A stretch of 64,000 nt of DNA from Phragmites australis (lineage: Eukaryota; Streptophyta; Magnoliopsida; Poales; Poaceae). A model generated the notes under the pieces. The model made no database searches. It worked only from the letters and a program-made list of their open reading frames with translations, and had not been told where the DNA came from. The number at the start of each line of letters is the position of its first letter. The first letter of the stretch is position 1. Where the stretch lies: positions 18,941,679-19,005,678 of the forward strand of contig NC_084944.1 of the NCBI RefSeq assembly GCF_958298935.1, read 5' to 3'. A program made the position numbers and the translations under genes. Shown one piece after another: positions 44,370 through 55,265 of this stretch.

Positions 44370-47300
44370 ATGGCACGCCCAGTGGGACATGGTTCTCCTC
44401 CCATCTTTGCTCCGCTGCGCTGGTCGTCAGATGGTCTCTCCAGTCTACAAGAGCTGCTTGCAAAAGAAATTATCGAGAAAATACTGATCAAGAGACGTTG
44501 CGGCTGTAGGAGGATTCGTCCCTACCCGCGACTTGATTCTAACGGTCCTGCAGTTTGGGACACTCCCACACGTGGTCATCTTCCAGCACGAGGGCGCGAT
44601 TTACTCCAAGATGATTAAGGAGCCAGCTCAAGCTCCTACAATGAACAGGGCTCAAAAGAGAGCCTTCTCATAGGTCAATGAGGAGTGCCACGGCGTCATT
44701 GCCGAGGCCAAAGCCATGGTGGAGGGTTTTCCCCTTACCGGTAAAACGGAAGCTGAGTTGGTTGTGGCACTAGACGCGGTTTGTGAGAACTTGCGTCGAA
44801 GAGTTACCCTTGCTCGTTCAGATGGGAGACTGCAAGCACGCCATATTGCCAGTGAAGGATCACTAAAGCCCAGGGGCTCTGACAGTAGATCGCCTCTCGT
44901 CTCACTCTAGTTTGCACTACAAAAGAAGAAGTGGCTTCAAGTAGGGCCATTCCCCGCGCATGTTCTCACCATGCGTCGCAAGCTAGGCTCCCCGCTCGGG
45001 AAGCCATAGTAGAGGAGTTTTTGTCTCAGCACCTCGAAAGGAGGCATAGGCTCCACAACCCTAGTCTTGCTGGTCCTCAGCACTGGGTGCCTTACTTTCA
45101 TGTTGGTGCAACGTCCGACCCATCTTCTACAAAGGACACAAACCAGTTCATCGTGCTTTCAAGTGAAGTGCCGGCACCTTGCCCAGATGAGCTGCAAAGA
45201 TAGCTATGGTAGCTTAGAGACCAAATGAATGGTCTTGAGAGACAGCTTCGCAGCGCTGCTCCAATAGAGACTTCACGAAGTGGGAGCAATCCCTGTCCCA
45301 CGAATCGTTATGAACAGCAAGACAGGCATACTAAGGATCCTTGGCCAAGAGGGCCTCCACTTGCGTCCTATCAGCCATGCCAAATTCAGTCGCCTATCAA
45401 GGGCGCGAGCGGAGGTCCCCTTACGAGTCGGCTTGTCCCCATCATGAGGCCCCTAGGCGCAAAGCTCCTGTGCGACTGGCACGTCGTCCCGCTTCACCTA
45501 ATAGATACCCAACGCCGTATGCTCTCAATGAGAATCAACGGAGGCGCGAGCGAAGGAAGAGGAACCGCCAAGCATGGTTCTAAGAGCTGCAAGACCTTGT
45601 GCTACGTCACGTTCAGGTCCGTGTGCGAGCAGATGGCCAAGTCCATCCGGAAGATGGAAGAGTGAGTGTTCGGGTAACACCGAACCTTGAACAAAATCCT
45701 AGGTATAACTTCCTCTTGGAACACCTGGCGCCAAGGTCACGCCAGACACAAGACGCTGACGCTGCCCCTGTTACACCAAGGCCTGCCACACAGCAGCAGA
45801 GGGTCGAGACACCTCAACCTTCGTCCATCATTGATACAAAAGAAAGTGAAAAGCCAATAACAGATGGCAAATCTGAGACTGCCCCAAGCAAGTGGCACCA
45901 CCATCTATCATTGATGCACCACAGCAGCCTATAGAGCCAGGCTCGGACGCGTCGACAAACTACAACACTACGTCCGAAGGATCAAAGAAGTCCAATGATG
46001 CAGATGTCATGATGTGCAGCACAATCGAGGTATTGAGCCCCGAAGGGTCATATTCCGACTGTAAGCCTCTTCCCATCACATACGAGTTAGGGTACTCCTC
46101 CGATGAAGAGATTGTGCCAAATCCAAAGGCGTGGTTCAACAGATCATCACAACTCGTTCCAACGCTATAGAAGGATGCTATAATTGCCCCTTGCTTTCCG
46201 GTATCTGGAAGATGCAATTCACTTGATAGGGGGTCATCTCCGTGTGACCACCGCAACACTTACAGGAGTATTCCATCGCATTTGCTGCAAGATAAAGGGC
46301 AGTTACACACGGTGGCTACACGTTTTGGCCCCGATACATGCTTGAAGATGACTGCTCGACAAAGAATAGAGAGTAGCCCCGGCACGTCCAAGGATGAGGA
46401 ACAATATAGCTCAAGGGCTCATACAGTAGACTCTCTTGAAACCCGCTCTCAGTCACCGCATTATTCCCAGCTAGCGCATTAAGCTTTGTCTGGGGATGAA
46501 GGAGAGCTAGAAGGCAACAACATTGCGCCTGTAAACATGGCTAATGAAAATGAAGGTATTCATGAAGAACCACCCGCAGGCACAGGAACAAATGGGCAAA
46601 ACCAGCAGGTACCCCCGCATCCGGGCGCTCAAGATGAGCAAAATAGCTCCCTTGGAAGACAAGTGAGCGAGCTATCTGCAAGGATGGACCAACTCTGTGC
46701 CATGATGCTGCATTTTACATCAGGAGGTGCACAGCCGCCGCATCCTCATATATTACAGGTTTCTCATGTTGACCCACAATTTGTGGAGATGGAGGCCGTG
46801 TCTTAGTCGCGTTATCCTCCTCCGATGAGGGCAGGGGGCGCACCTAGCCACCAGGTAGGCGCCACTCCCCCACCTATTAGCGTTGTGCTGGCAAATTCAG
46901 TTACACACACTGTGCCGACTATAATATTAAGAGATTACCACAGTATTGCAAAAGATGTGGTTAACAGGAGAATGCGTCAGCTGGCTGCCGATCAGGCCCC
47001 AATAACATTAGAAAGTGAGCTCGATAAGCCGTATGAATCATGGCACGACCGAGTCGCGTTTCCCGCAGGTTGGCATCCATCGAAGTTCCGCCAATTTGAT
47101 GGAACCGGGGACACCACTGAGCACCATGTGTACTTTGAGTTGGTATGTGGAGATACCGCCAACAATCCCTCGTTATTACTGCACCAGTTCTCAGCTTCTT
47201 TGACGGGTGCTGCCTTCCACTGGTATAGTCATTTACCTAGAGGTTCGGTACCTAGTTGGGTTGCCATGAAGAAGCTCTTCAAATCACACTTTATCACCAT

Positions 47301-47991
47301 GAGGAAAGACATCTCGATTCTAGAGTTGTGTCAAATAAGGCAAAGGCAGGGCGAGAGAATTGAAGATTGCATTATCCGCTTTAGAAACAACTATGTCCGG
47401 CTTGCAAGAGAGATGCATCTAGAAGATGTCGTGCAAATGTGCATCCACCGCATGTTACAACATTGGTTGGTAAGTGTGTCAAGGCGTGACCCCAAGACAT
47501 TTAGTTCGCTTGGTGATGCTGTTGCAGCTACCAAGTTGGAGTTTGAAAAGGTACCCCATATCATGGAGATGTACAAGAACATCGGCTCCATTGACAACAC
47601 CCAGCGATTCGGGTCTTCAAGCAAGCCAACACGGAATGGCAACAAAGGGAAGACACCTGTTGAGTCAAATGCTACAAGTATCGTTCCAGTCTTCGGACCA
47701 AAAAATGAACGGCCAAGACCAGTGGTGTGTCCTAATGTCCGAGAGATGTTGAATAAGCAATATGTCTTCCGACGGGACCTCATCAAGAGCCTCTTTGAAC
47801 AGATGAACGAGCAAAAGCTTGTAAATCTGCCTACACCAATGAGACCCGAGCAGGTCGCTATGATTGACAACCCTTTGTACTGCCCATACCATCGGTACGT
47901 AGGGCATGTCATTGAGGATTGCATCGCTTTCAAAGAGTGGTTGCAAAGGGCGGTCGATGAAAAGAGATTAGCCCTCAACCTGAAGCAATGA
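44370..47991 (+). pseudogene. gypsy gag with N-terminal extension
   Basis: This would form the particle capsid. From 44,716 to 47,991 the same frame recurs (44,716-44,910; 45,892-46,170; 46,282-46,806; 46,825-47,991), interrupted by stops (for example TAA 46,480, TAG 46,804). Between 44,930 and 45,890 the reading shifts frame. The retrotrans_gag core lies at 47,050-47,560 ([20 protein letters not shown], then [19 protein letters not shown]). A Cys/His segment, [14 protein letters not shown], is at about 47,880. The stop overlaps the start of the next frame as ATGA at 47,988, so pol may have been reached by reinitiation or a frame slip. The long region ahead of the core is expected in Tat-lineage elements. 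Confidence 0.85.
44371..44388 (+). other. gypsy primer-binding site
   Basis: TGGCACGCCCAGTGGGAC begins 3 bases after the LTR. The leading TGG pairs with the tRNA CCA end. The tRNA used is not assigned. A start codon (44,370) overlaps the site and opens the leader frame. Confidence 0.7.
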
Positions 47992-50006
47992 ACCCCGACT
48001 ACCGTGCAGTTAACATGGTGACGGTGAAACATGATGGGTCATCATCCATCCATATAAATGAAGAAGAAGAATATTGGGTGACATTCGCCCAGGTAGAAGA
48101 TCAGTTTGAGAGGCTCCGACTCACCCTCGTCGCCCATCATGTGAGGGGACAGCAATGGCAGCAGGTGCTGTGAAGGTGCCCCCCAAGAGCCCAGCAATCG
48201 AGACTTCAAGCTCTTCCTTCTCCAACACTAGTACGAATTGCACAGTGTGATACAAGCCAACGCCTTATGCCTCCCCGATTCATCCCCAAGTCAGAGGGAG
48301 ACGAGTCTTTCCCGCGGAGAATCACCATGTTGCCTACATTGGGTCAATTCTTCCCTAAGACCTGGGGACATCCTTCGACGTCAAGCGAGGAGCAGTCTCT
48401 TCATGCTATTCCATCATCTGAGGTGGTGCCATGCAATGCCATCACCATAAGCGAAGACGATGAGGACTCGAACCCGGTAGTCGCTATTACTCCCGAAAAG
48501 CGTGAGTCCTTTAAAGCGGAAGATGCATCCGCTGAGGAGGGTGACATTGAAGAAGTGCATATGAACTTGAGGAACGGGAAAGAACTTCCTGAACTAGTAA
48601 ACCTCAAACGGCCTCGACTTGATAAGACCGATGGGTTGCAGCGTGCAAAGTTCCACAATCAAGAAACCAAGCTTGCGTCATCGAAGGCGCCGGGTAAAGA
48701 AGATGATAACGTAGAGTACAACATCATTGCTCACTTAAAGCGCATTCCAGTGATATTGAGCGTTTATGATGCATTGATGCTCATGCCAGATTTAAGAGAG
48801 GCCTTAATCAAGTCCTTCCAGGCTCCTCATGTATACGAGATGGCTATGGCCGAACATCGACTCCTTAGCGCCCTCATTGAGGCCAACGAGATATCATTCT
48901 CTGAGGAAGATAAGATGGTCAAAACCAATAATCATAATCGACCACTCTACATTGAAGGAAACATTGGGAGCGCACATCTTCACCGTGTACTCGTAGACCC
49001 TGGCTTGGCGGTCAACCATCTACTTATTCGCAGCTTGACCCGAACCGAGTATACTATGGATGATCTCGAGCCTACCAGTGTGGTCATATGTGTCTACAAT
49101 AACAATGGGAGCAAGGCATTGGGCTCCATCACCGTGAAGCTGCAGATGTCCACTTTCAGCTTTAAGGTGAAATTCTTTGTGATTGAGTTCGTGACCTACT
49201 CGACGCTGTTGGGTAGACCATGGATTCATAAATACAAGGTCGTCCCATCTACATTGCACTACTGCTTCAAGTTTATGGATAACAAGGGAGAGCAACACCG
49301 AATCATCAGTAATCTCTTCCCGTATACGGTGCAAGAGGTGCACCATGCAGATGCCAAGTACTTCTTCCCAGGCACCGGTGGAGAAGAACGTTTGGGTCGC
49401 TCCAACCCAGTGGTGGATGTTGTAATTACACCTGACCCGACGTCCTCCAGTTCTGAGATGGAGTTTCTCATCACACCATGCTCTAGGCAATGAGGCTCTT
49501 TCCCTCACGTTCATGGCAGTAGGGACCGAGGAAGGCCTCGATCACATGCTCCCGTGTCTCAACGACAACAAGGACCGGGGGCAATCAAAGAAGACAGTTC
49601 AGGCGCGTTCTGGAGTTGGAACTCCGCGTCGCCTCCCTCCACGACTCCCCTAATTGTGGGGAACTTGGAGGCTTCTACATCAACGTCATCAACAACTACT
49701 ACCATGACGAGGTCAGAAGCTAAGCTCTTGATAGAGGTGCCTTCCACTAAAGATAAGAGGAGCACATCTTCCCTGTTACTTTTCAAGTATAATGCTAATA
49801 CCGAAAAAACTCTTGTGACAACACATGAGGACCCAACAGGCGCCCCTATAGGCAACACGCAAACACTCCAGGTGCCTAGCAAAGTGGCTGACTCTACACC
49901 CCCTGAGCATAAAGAGGGAAGGGTGAAGAAGATAGTCGCCAAGATAGAGAAGGTGGCCTCGAGCTCCCCTCTTTACACTTCAGTTGCTACACCGTTAGAG
50001 GTCTAG
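47988..50006 (+). pseudogene. gypsy protease region of pol
   Basis: Aspartic-protease-containing part of pol, in the frame that starts at the ATGA overlap (stop TGA at 48,171). The open piece 48,267-49,493 ends in the protease. GSAHLHRVLVDPGLAVNHLL at about 48,970 has the active-site region, reading Asp-Pro-Gly, with Leu where Ser is usual just after. LLGRPWIHKYKVVPSTLHY at about 49,208 is the conserved C-terminal block. Downstream 49,554-50,006 is a Ser/Thr-rich spacer. Cleavage of the polyprotein is its family role. Confidence 0.8.
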
Positions 50007-50592
50007 GTTGTTCCCGATCCTCAGAGATACACCAGCCTGACCCTTTTCTATAAGGTTCTACATACGTAGTGTTGTAACCTCGTGCTCAATTTTCCAGACC
50101 CTAAAGCGGATAAAGGGGAGATTATCGGGACTTTGAGGGTTGCACCAAGCATGGTCCCCTTACTCGAGAAGTCCGGAATCAAGCTACAAAGGAACCAGCG
50201 ATTGTCGTCTCCAACCAACGTGTGTGAGGAATGGTGGAGTTAGTAAGAACAACTCGTAAAAAGGGATGTCTCCCTCGTACTAGGTATGGACTGGGCTACC
50301 GCCCCTTCACCTCGTGTGAGAGCGATGAAGAGGATTAGGATGATCCCAAATTCATCACATGTCATGCTATTTGTGCAGGTGAAGACTAGGGGCACGAGTA
50401 TGATGATGAAATGTCATCTGATGAAAAGGACTTGATTGAGACATATGAAGTCCCTCATTAGCCCCGTTCGTTCTGCGCCGCTGCGAACGCACGGCATGGC
50501 TTGAGAGATGAGAAATACCTCTTCACCAAGATACACGAAGTGACGCCAGTTCATCATGGAGAAGTCCTCAATGCTGCCCAGCTCCTTACCAG

Positions 50593-53500
50593 TTGGAAGA
50601 CGGCGGGCAACAGACTGTAGATGAGCTTGTAGAAATTAATCTCGGGAGTGAGGATGATCCTTGCCCCACCTTTGTAAGTGCTACGCTCTCACTCGAAGAG
50701 CGTGAAGATTATAAAAAAAAATTAGCAAAATATCGAGATTGTTTTGCATGGTCATACAAAGAAATGCCAGGTCTTGATCCACATGTTGCTACTCACAAGT
50801 TAGCGATCGACCCTCAGTTTTGTCCCATTAAACAACATCCGCAGCATTTCCGCCCAGAATTACAAGACAACATTATTGCCGAGGTTGATAAGTTAATTAA
50901 AGCGGGATTCATCAAAGAGGTGCAATACCCTCGATGGGTCGCTAATATCATTCCGGTAATGAAGAAGAACGGGCAAGTCCGGGTCTGTGTAGACTTTCGT
51001 GACCTGAATCGCACTTGCCCAAAAGATGACTTCCCTATTCCAATCACCGAGTTAGTGATAGATTCTACTACAGGTTTTGGAGCCCTCTCATTCATGGACG
51101 GGTTCGCCAGTTATAACCAAATAAAGATGGATCCACACAACGCCATCGACACGGCCTTCAGGACTCCAAAGGGTAACTTTTATTATACAGTGATGCCTTT
51201 TGGTTTGAAAAATGCAGGTGCTACATACCAACGGGCTATGACGGTCATCTTTCATAACCTCATCTATCAATCCGTAGAATACTACATCGACGATTTGGTG
51301 GTCAAGACCCGAGAGCGACAACGTCATCAAGAGGACTTGCGAGTCGTTTTTGAGAGACTGTGCAAGTATCAACTCAAGATGAACCTGCTCAAATGTGCCT
51401 TTGACGTGCAATTTGGCGTTTTCCTAGGTTTCATCATTCACTACTGAGGCATCAAAATCGAGCCTAAGAAGATAACGGCCATCCTCAATATGCTTCCACC
51501 GCAGAATTTAAAAGGACTTAAGTCTTTACAAGGAAAGCTAGCGTACATAAGACGTTTCATCTCCAACTTGTCTGGGCGAATTCAGCCCTTCTCCAAGCTC
51601 ATGAAGAAAGGAGCGCCATTCATATGGGATGAGCAATGCCTAAATGCTTTCGATAGCATTAAGCAATATTTGCTTCATCCACCGGTGTTGATGACCCCCA
51701 TCAAAGGGCGGCCTCTCATTTTATACATTACAGCACAACACGCTTCCGTCGGCACCCTTCTTAGGTAGATTAACGACGAAGAAAAGGAAGTCGCATGCTA
51801 CCATCTCAGCAGGACAATGGTGGGAGTGGAATGCAACTACTCCCCCATTGAAAAGCTTTGTTTAGCTTTAATATTTGCGCTCAAGAAGCTGCGACACTAC
51901 TTGCTAGCACATGAGGTCCAGCTCATTGCACGAGCAGACCCTGTGAAGTACGTCCTTAGCCAACCTGCTCTCATAGGCAGGGTTAGAAAATGGGCGTTGT
52001 TGATGATGGAGTACAACATCACATACGTTCCTTAGAAAGCCGTTAAAGGGCAAGCTTTAGGAGACTTCCTAGCAGCACATCCTGTTCCGGAGGATTTGCC
52101 CTTAGCCACAGAATTGCTCGATGAGGAAGTGTTCGCCATTGATATGGAGACTCCGTGGGAACTCTATTTCGATGGCGCTTCATGTACGGAGTTCAACCTT
52201 GATGGGACTCCTCGTACAAGAGCTGGTGCGGCGATAGTGTTTAAGAGCCCTAAAGGAGAAACACTATACCATTCATTTTCCCTGCTCAAGGAGGAATGCT
52301 CCAACAATGAAGCCGAGTACGAGGCCCTCATCTTCGGGCTGCTTCTCGCCCTCTCTATGGAGATATGCATGCTTTATGCATACGAAGACTTGCAACTCAT
52401 CGTAAGGTAGGTCAATGGCATCTATGAAGTACGCAAGCCCGAGTTGGTTCCATATTGGAAAGCCACTCGCAAGCTCGTGGAGAAATTCAAATTCATACAT
52501 ATCGAGCATATCCCTCGAAGTAGGAACATTTCAGCGGATGCTCTTGTAAAGCTAGCTGCAGCCCTCATGTTACCCGATGGGCAGGCAGCAGTGAAAGTTG
52601 AAGAGATATGGCTTCTACCAGCCGTACTCGAGCTCGTTCCTGAAGATCATGAAGTGAATGCCGTAGTAACTACTGAAGTTGATGAATAGGATTGGCGTAA
52701 GCCTTTCTTGGATTATTTCAAGCACGGTGGTCTGCCAAGTGACCCCGTTGCAAGACACCGATTACAAAGGTGGCTCCTCTCATACATATATAAAGCGAGA
52801 GTCCTATACCGACGATCATATGGGCATGAGATGCCGCTACGATGCCTATCCCGAAGCGAGGATGATAAAGCTCTAAAAGAAGTACACGCAGGAGTTTGCG
52901 GTGGTCATCAAGGCGGGCCAAAGATGTACCATAGCCTAAAACTGTCCGGAGGATATTGGCCCGGTATGATGACTGACTGTATTCAAATGGCGCGGTCTTG
53001 CTATAACTGCCAGATACACAGGGACTTCAAGCATCGTCCTCCAGTTCCATTACACCCCACTGTACCCTCTTGGCCCTTTGACTCCTAGGGTATTAATATA
53101 ATTGGAAAAATCAAGCCACCCTCTTCTAAGGGGCAGCAATTCATTCTCGTCGCCACTGATTACTTCTCTAGGTGGGCGAAAGCAGTTCCTTTGAAGGAGG
53201 TAAAATCTAACAATGTCATCAACTTCCTTGAACGGAATATCATCTATCGTTTCGGGGTGCCTCACCGCATCACTTCCGACAATGGGCTATCTTTCAAATC
53301 AAGCAAGATTTATAAATTGCCTGAAAATTACAAAATTCAGTGGAACTACTCCACAAGGTACTACCCTCGGGCCAACGGATTGGGTGAAGCATTCAATAAG
53401 ACCCTTGTGGTCATTGTGAAAAAGACAATCACAAAACACAAGAGCGACTAGCATGACCGTCTCTTTGAAGCATTATGGGTATATCGGGTTACTGTTCGTA

Positions 53501-53880
53501 CCTCCACGCAGTCAACACCCTATGCTCTTGTTTTTGGCACAGAAGCCGTTTTACCACTTGAGCTAGAGCTCCCCGCGCTTTGGATCACCGTGCATAATGA
53601 AATCACGCAAGACGAGCAGGCTCGCTTGTGGCTCCAAGAATTGTAGGCCCTTGAAGAAGAACGCCTCAACACCCTCCAAAATTTGCAGTATTATCGACAG
53701 AATATGATTCAATCGTATGACAAGCTTGTCAAACCTCCCTTATTTAAGGGAGAAGAATCATCAAAGTACAAGAAAGTCACCATCAATGGGTGGCATGAAT
53801 ACTGGCGAGTGACCATCGTTCACCACCCTTGCAGAAAATGGGGGCAACAAAGCCACAGTTTGCTTCCTACCCATCTTTGA
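50593..53880 (+). pseudogene. gypsy pol: reverse transcriptase, two RNases H, integrase
   Basis: One frame runs the whole length with no frameshift, broken by stops at 51,445, 51,766, 52,033, 52,408, 52,687, 53,086, 53,449 and 53,644. Reverse transcriptase: 50,720-51,440, with VCVDFRDLNRTCPKDDFP, FMDGFASYNQI and the catalytic YIDDLV at 51,283. First RNase H: about 51,640-52,050. Second, archaeal-type RNase H: 52,150-52,560, with YFDGAS and NNEAEYEAL. Integrase: a His-His-Cys-Cys finger (about 52,880-53,020, CYNCQIH) and core acidic residues in VATDYFSRW, ITSDNG and GLGEAFNKT. Copies RNA to DNA and inserts it. All catalytic positions named are present; only the stops disable it. Confidence 0.9.
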
Positions 53881-55250
53881 TCCATACCACACACAGATAT
53901 AGCCTCCAGGGGGTACAGGATTGTCAACGTGCTCTAGCCAATGAAGCAGTTTTGCGAGCCCCCATCATTTTTAGAAGCACTTTCAGACATGTGTTCTTCA
54001 CACATACACTCAAGTGCCATATAATTAAATGCAACTATCATGACTCTTCGTTGTTTCTAGAGGAATGAGTCTCTTGTGGCCGTATCTTTGGGTCACCTCA
54101 TAGCTCGGTGACACAAGAAAAGCCTATATTTCAATATCAAATGCATCAAACAGGGTTGTTAGTATGCATTTCTATCTTATTTTCATTTAACCATGTTCTC
54201 GTAGCTATTGTAGCTTGTTCTATCTACCTTCGACCAAGCAGAGAAGTGCATCCTGGTGGTAGATGCGAATCTGCCACGATCTACTGATGGCACCAGTTTC
54301 AGTACCTTTGTGGTCTCGGTCAAGTTTTATTCAGCTCGTAGATCACCGGTTTGGCACACTCACGGTCCTAGTGTAACACTTCTTTGTCTATAGCCTCATT
54401 TGCTGGCACCTTTGTAGGTCATAAGTGTAGTTCTTCTTCGTTTATAGCCTCGCTTGCTAGTACCTTGGTAGGTCGCAAGTGTAGCGCTTCATCATTTTAC
54501 AACTCCATTGGATGGCACCCTATTAGGACCCCATGGAGTGGTCTCTTCATAGTCTGACTTGCTAGTACCTTTGAAGGTTCCAAGTGTAGTGAGTCTTTTG
54601 TTCATATTATGCCTTCACTGGCTGGCACCTCCCAAGGTCGCAGTGGAGTCTTTGTTTATTTTATGTTTTCACTAGCTGGCACCTTCCAAGGTCGCAGTGG
54701 AGTATTTAATCATTCTATACCTTCACTGACTGGCACCTCACAAGGTCGTAGTGGAGTCATTTACTCTTCTTCAAGAACCCTGGCTGGCACCTCCCAAGGT
54801 CACAGCGGAATCGAGGATCACCTCGGAAGTGGCACCAAGTTTCATCGCAACTGAGGATTATCGGGAGCAGTGAAGCGTGCCAGTGCGGTTCACGTGGAGC
54901 TGTGAAACCCTTCAACCCTATTGGCTGGCATCGTGGCTGTTACACGGTCGCAATAGAGTTGATAAATCTCTCTTAAGAGGTCCTCACTGGCTGGCACCTC
55001 CCAAGGTCACAGTGGAGTCCTCTGTCTTTTCATGATAATGCTAGCTGGCACCTCCCAAGGTCGTAGCAGAATCAAACCCTTTCAACGATACTATGCAGGC
55101 ACCTCCTAAGTCAAAGATGTTCATCGTCGGCTGGCTCCACAAAGCGGACGCAGCGAAAGCCTCTGGGGTGATACTCGGCGGTTGTTTCCGTCCTTCAAGT
55201 TTATGAACACCAAGTCAAGCCCTTGCTCCTTTGCCTCGCACAGGTTCAAC
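53881..55250 (+). other. Noncoding 3' region of the gypsy element
   Basis: No domain follows the integrase. The 1.4 kb up to the polypurine tract contains the minisatellite described separately and otherwise unremarkable sequence. Confidence 0.7.
54380..55110. repeat. 3' untranslated tandem repeats of the gypsy element
   Basis: About 12 units of roughly 50-60 bp centre on GCTGGCACCTCCCAAGGTCG(CAGTGGAGTC), for example at 54,622, 54,675, 54,730, 54,783, 54,990 and 55,044. They are more diverged on the left (GCTAGTACCTTGGTAGGTCG). The reading frame 54,609-54,854 is a by-product. Such repeats between integrase and 3' LTR are known in Tat/Ogre elements. Confidence 0.85.
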
Positions 55251-55251
55251 T

Positions 55252-55261
55252 TTGTGGGGGG
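55252..55261 (+). other. gypsy polypurine tract
   Basis: TTGTGGGGGG lies a few bases before the 3' LTR start (55,266), where plus-strand priming is expected. Confidence 0.6.
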
Positions 55262-55265
55262 CATT

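Noticed and set aside
54609..54854. Repetitive plus-strand frame with SLAGTSQGRSGV units
   Set aside because: Translation of the gypsy 3' minisatellite; period not fixed and frame broken on both sides.
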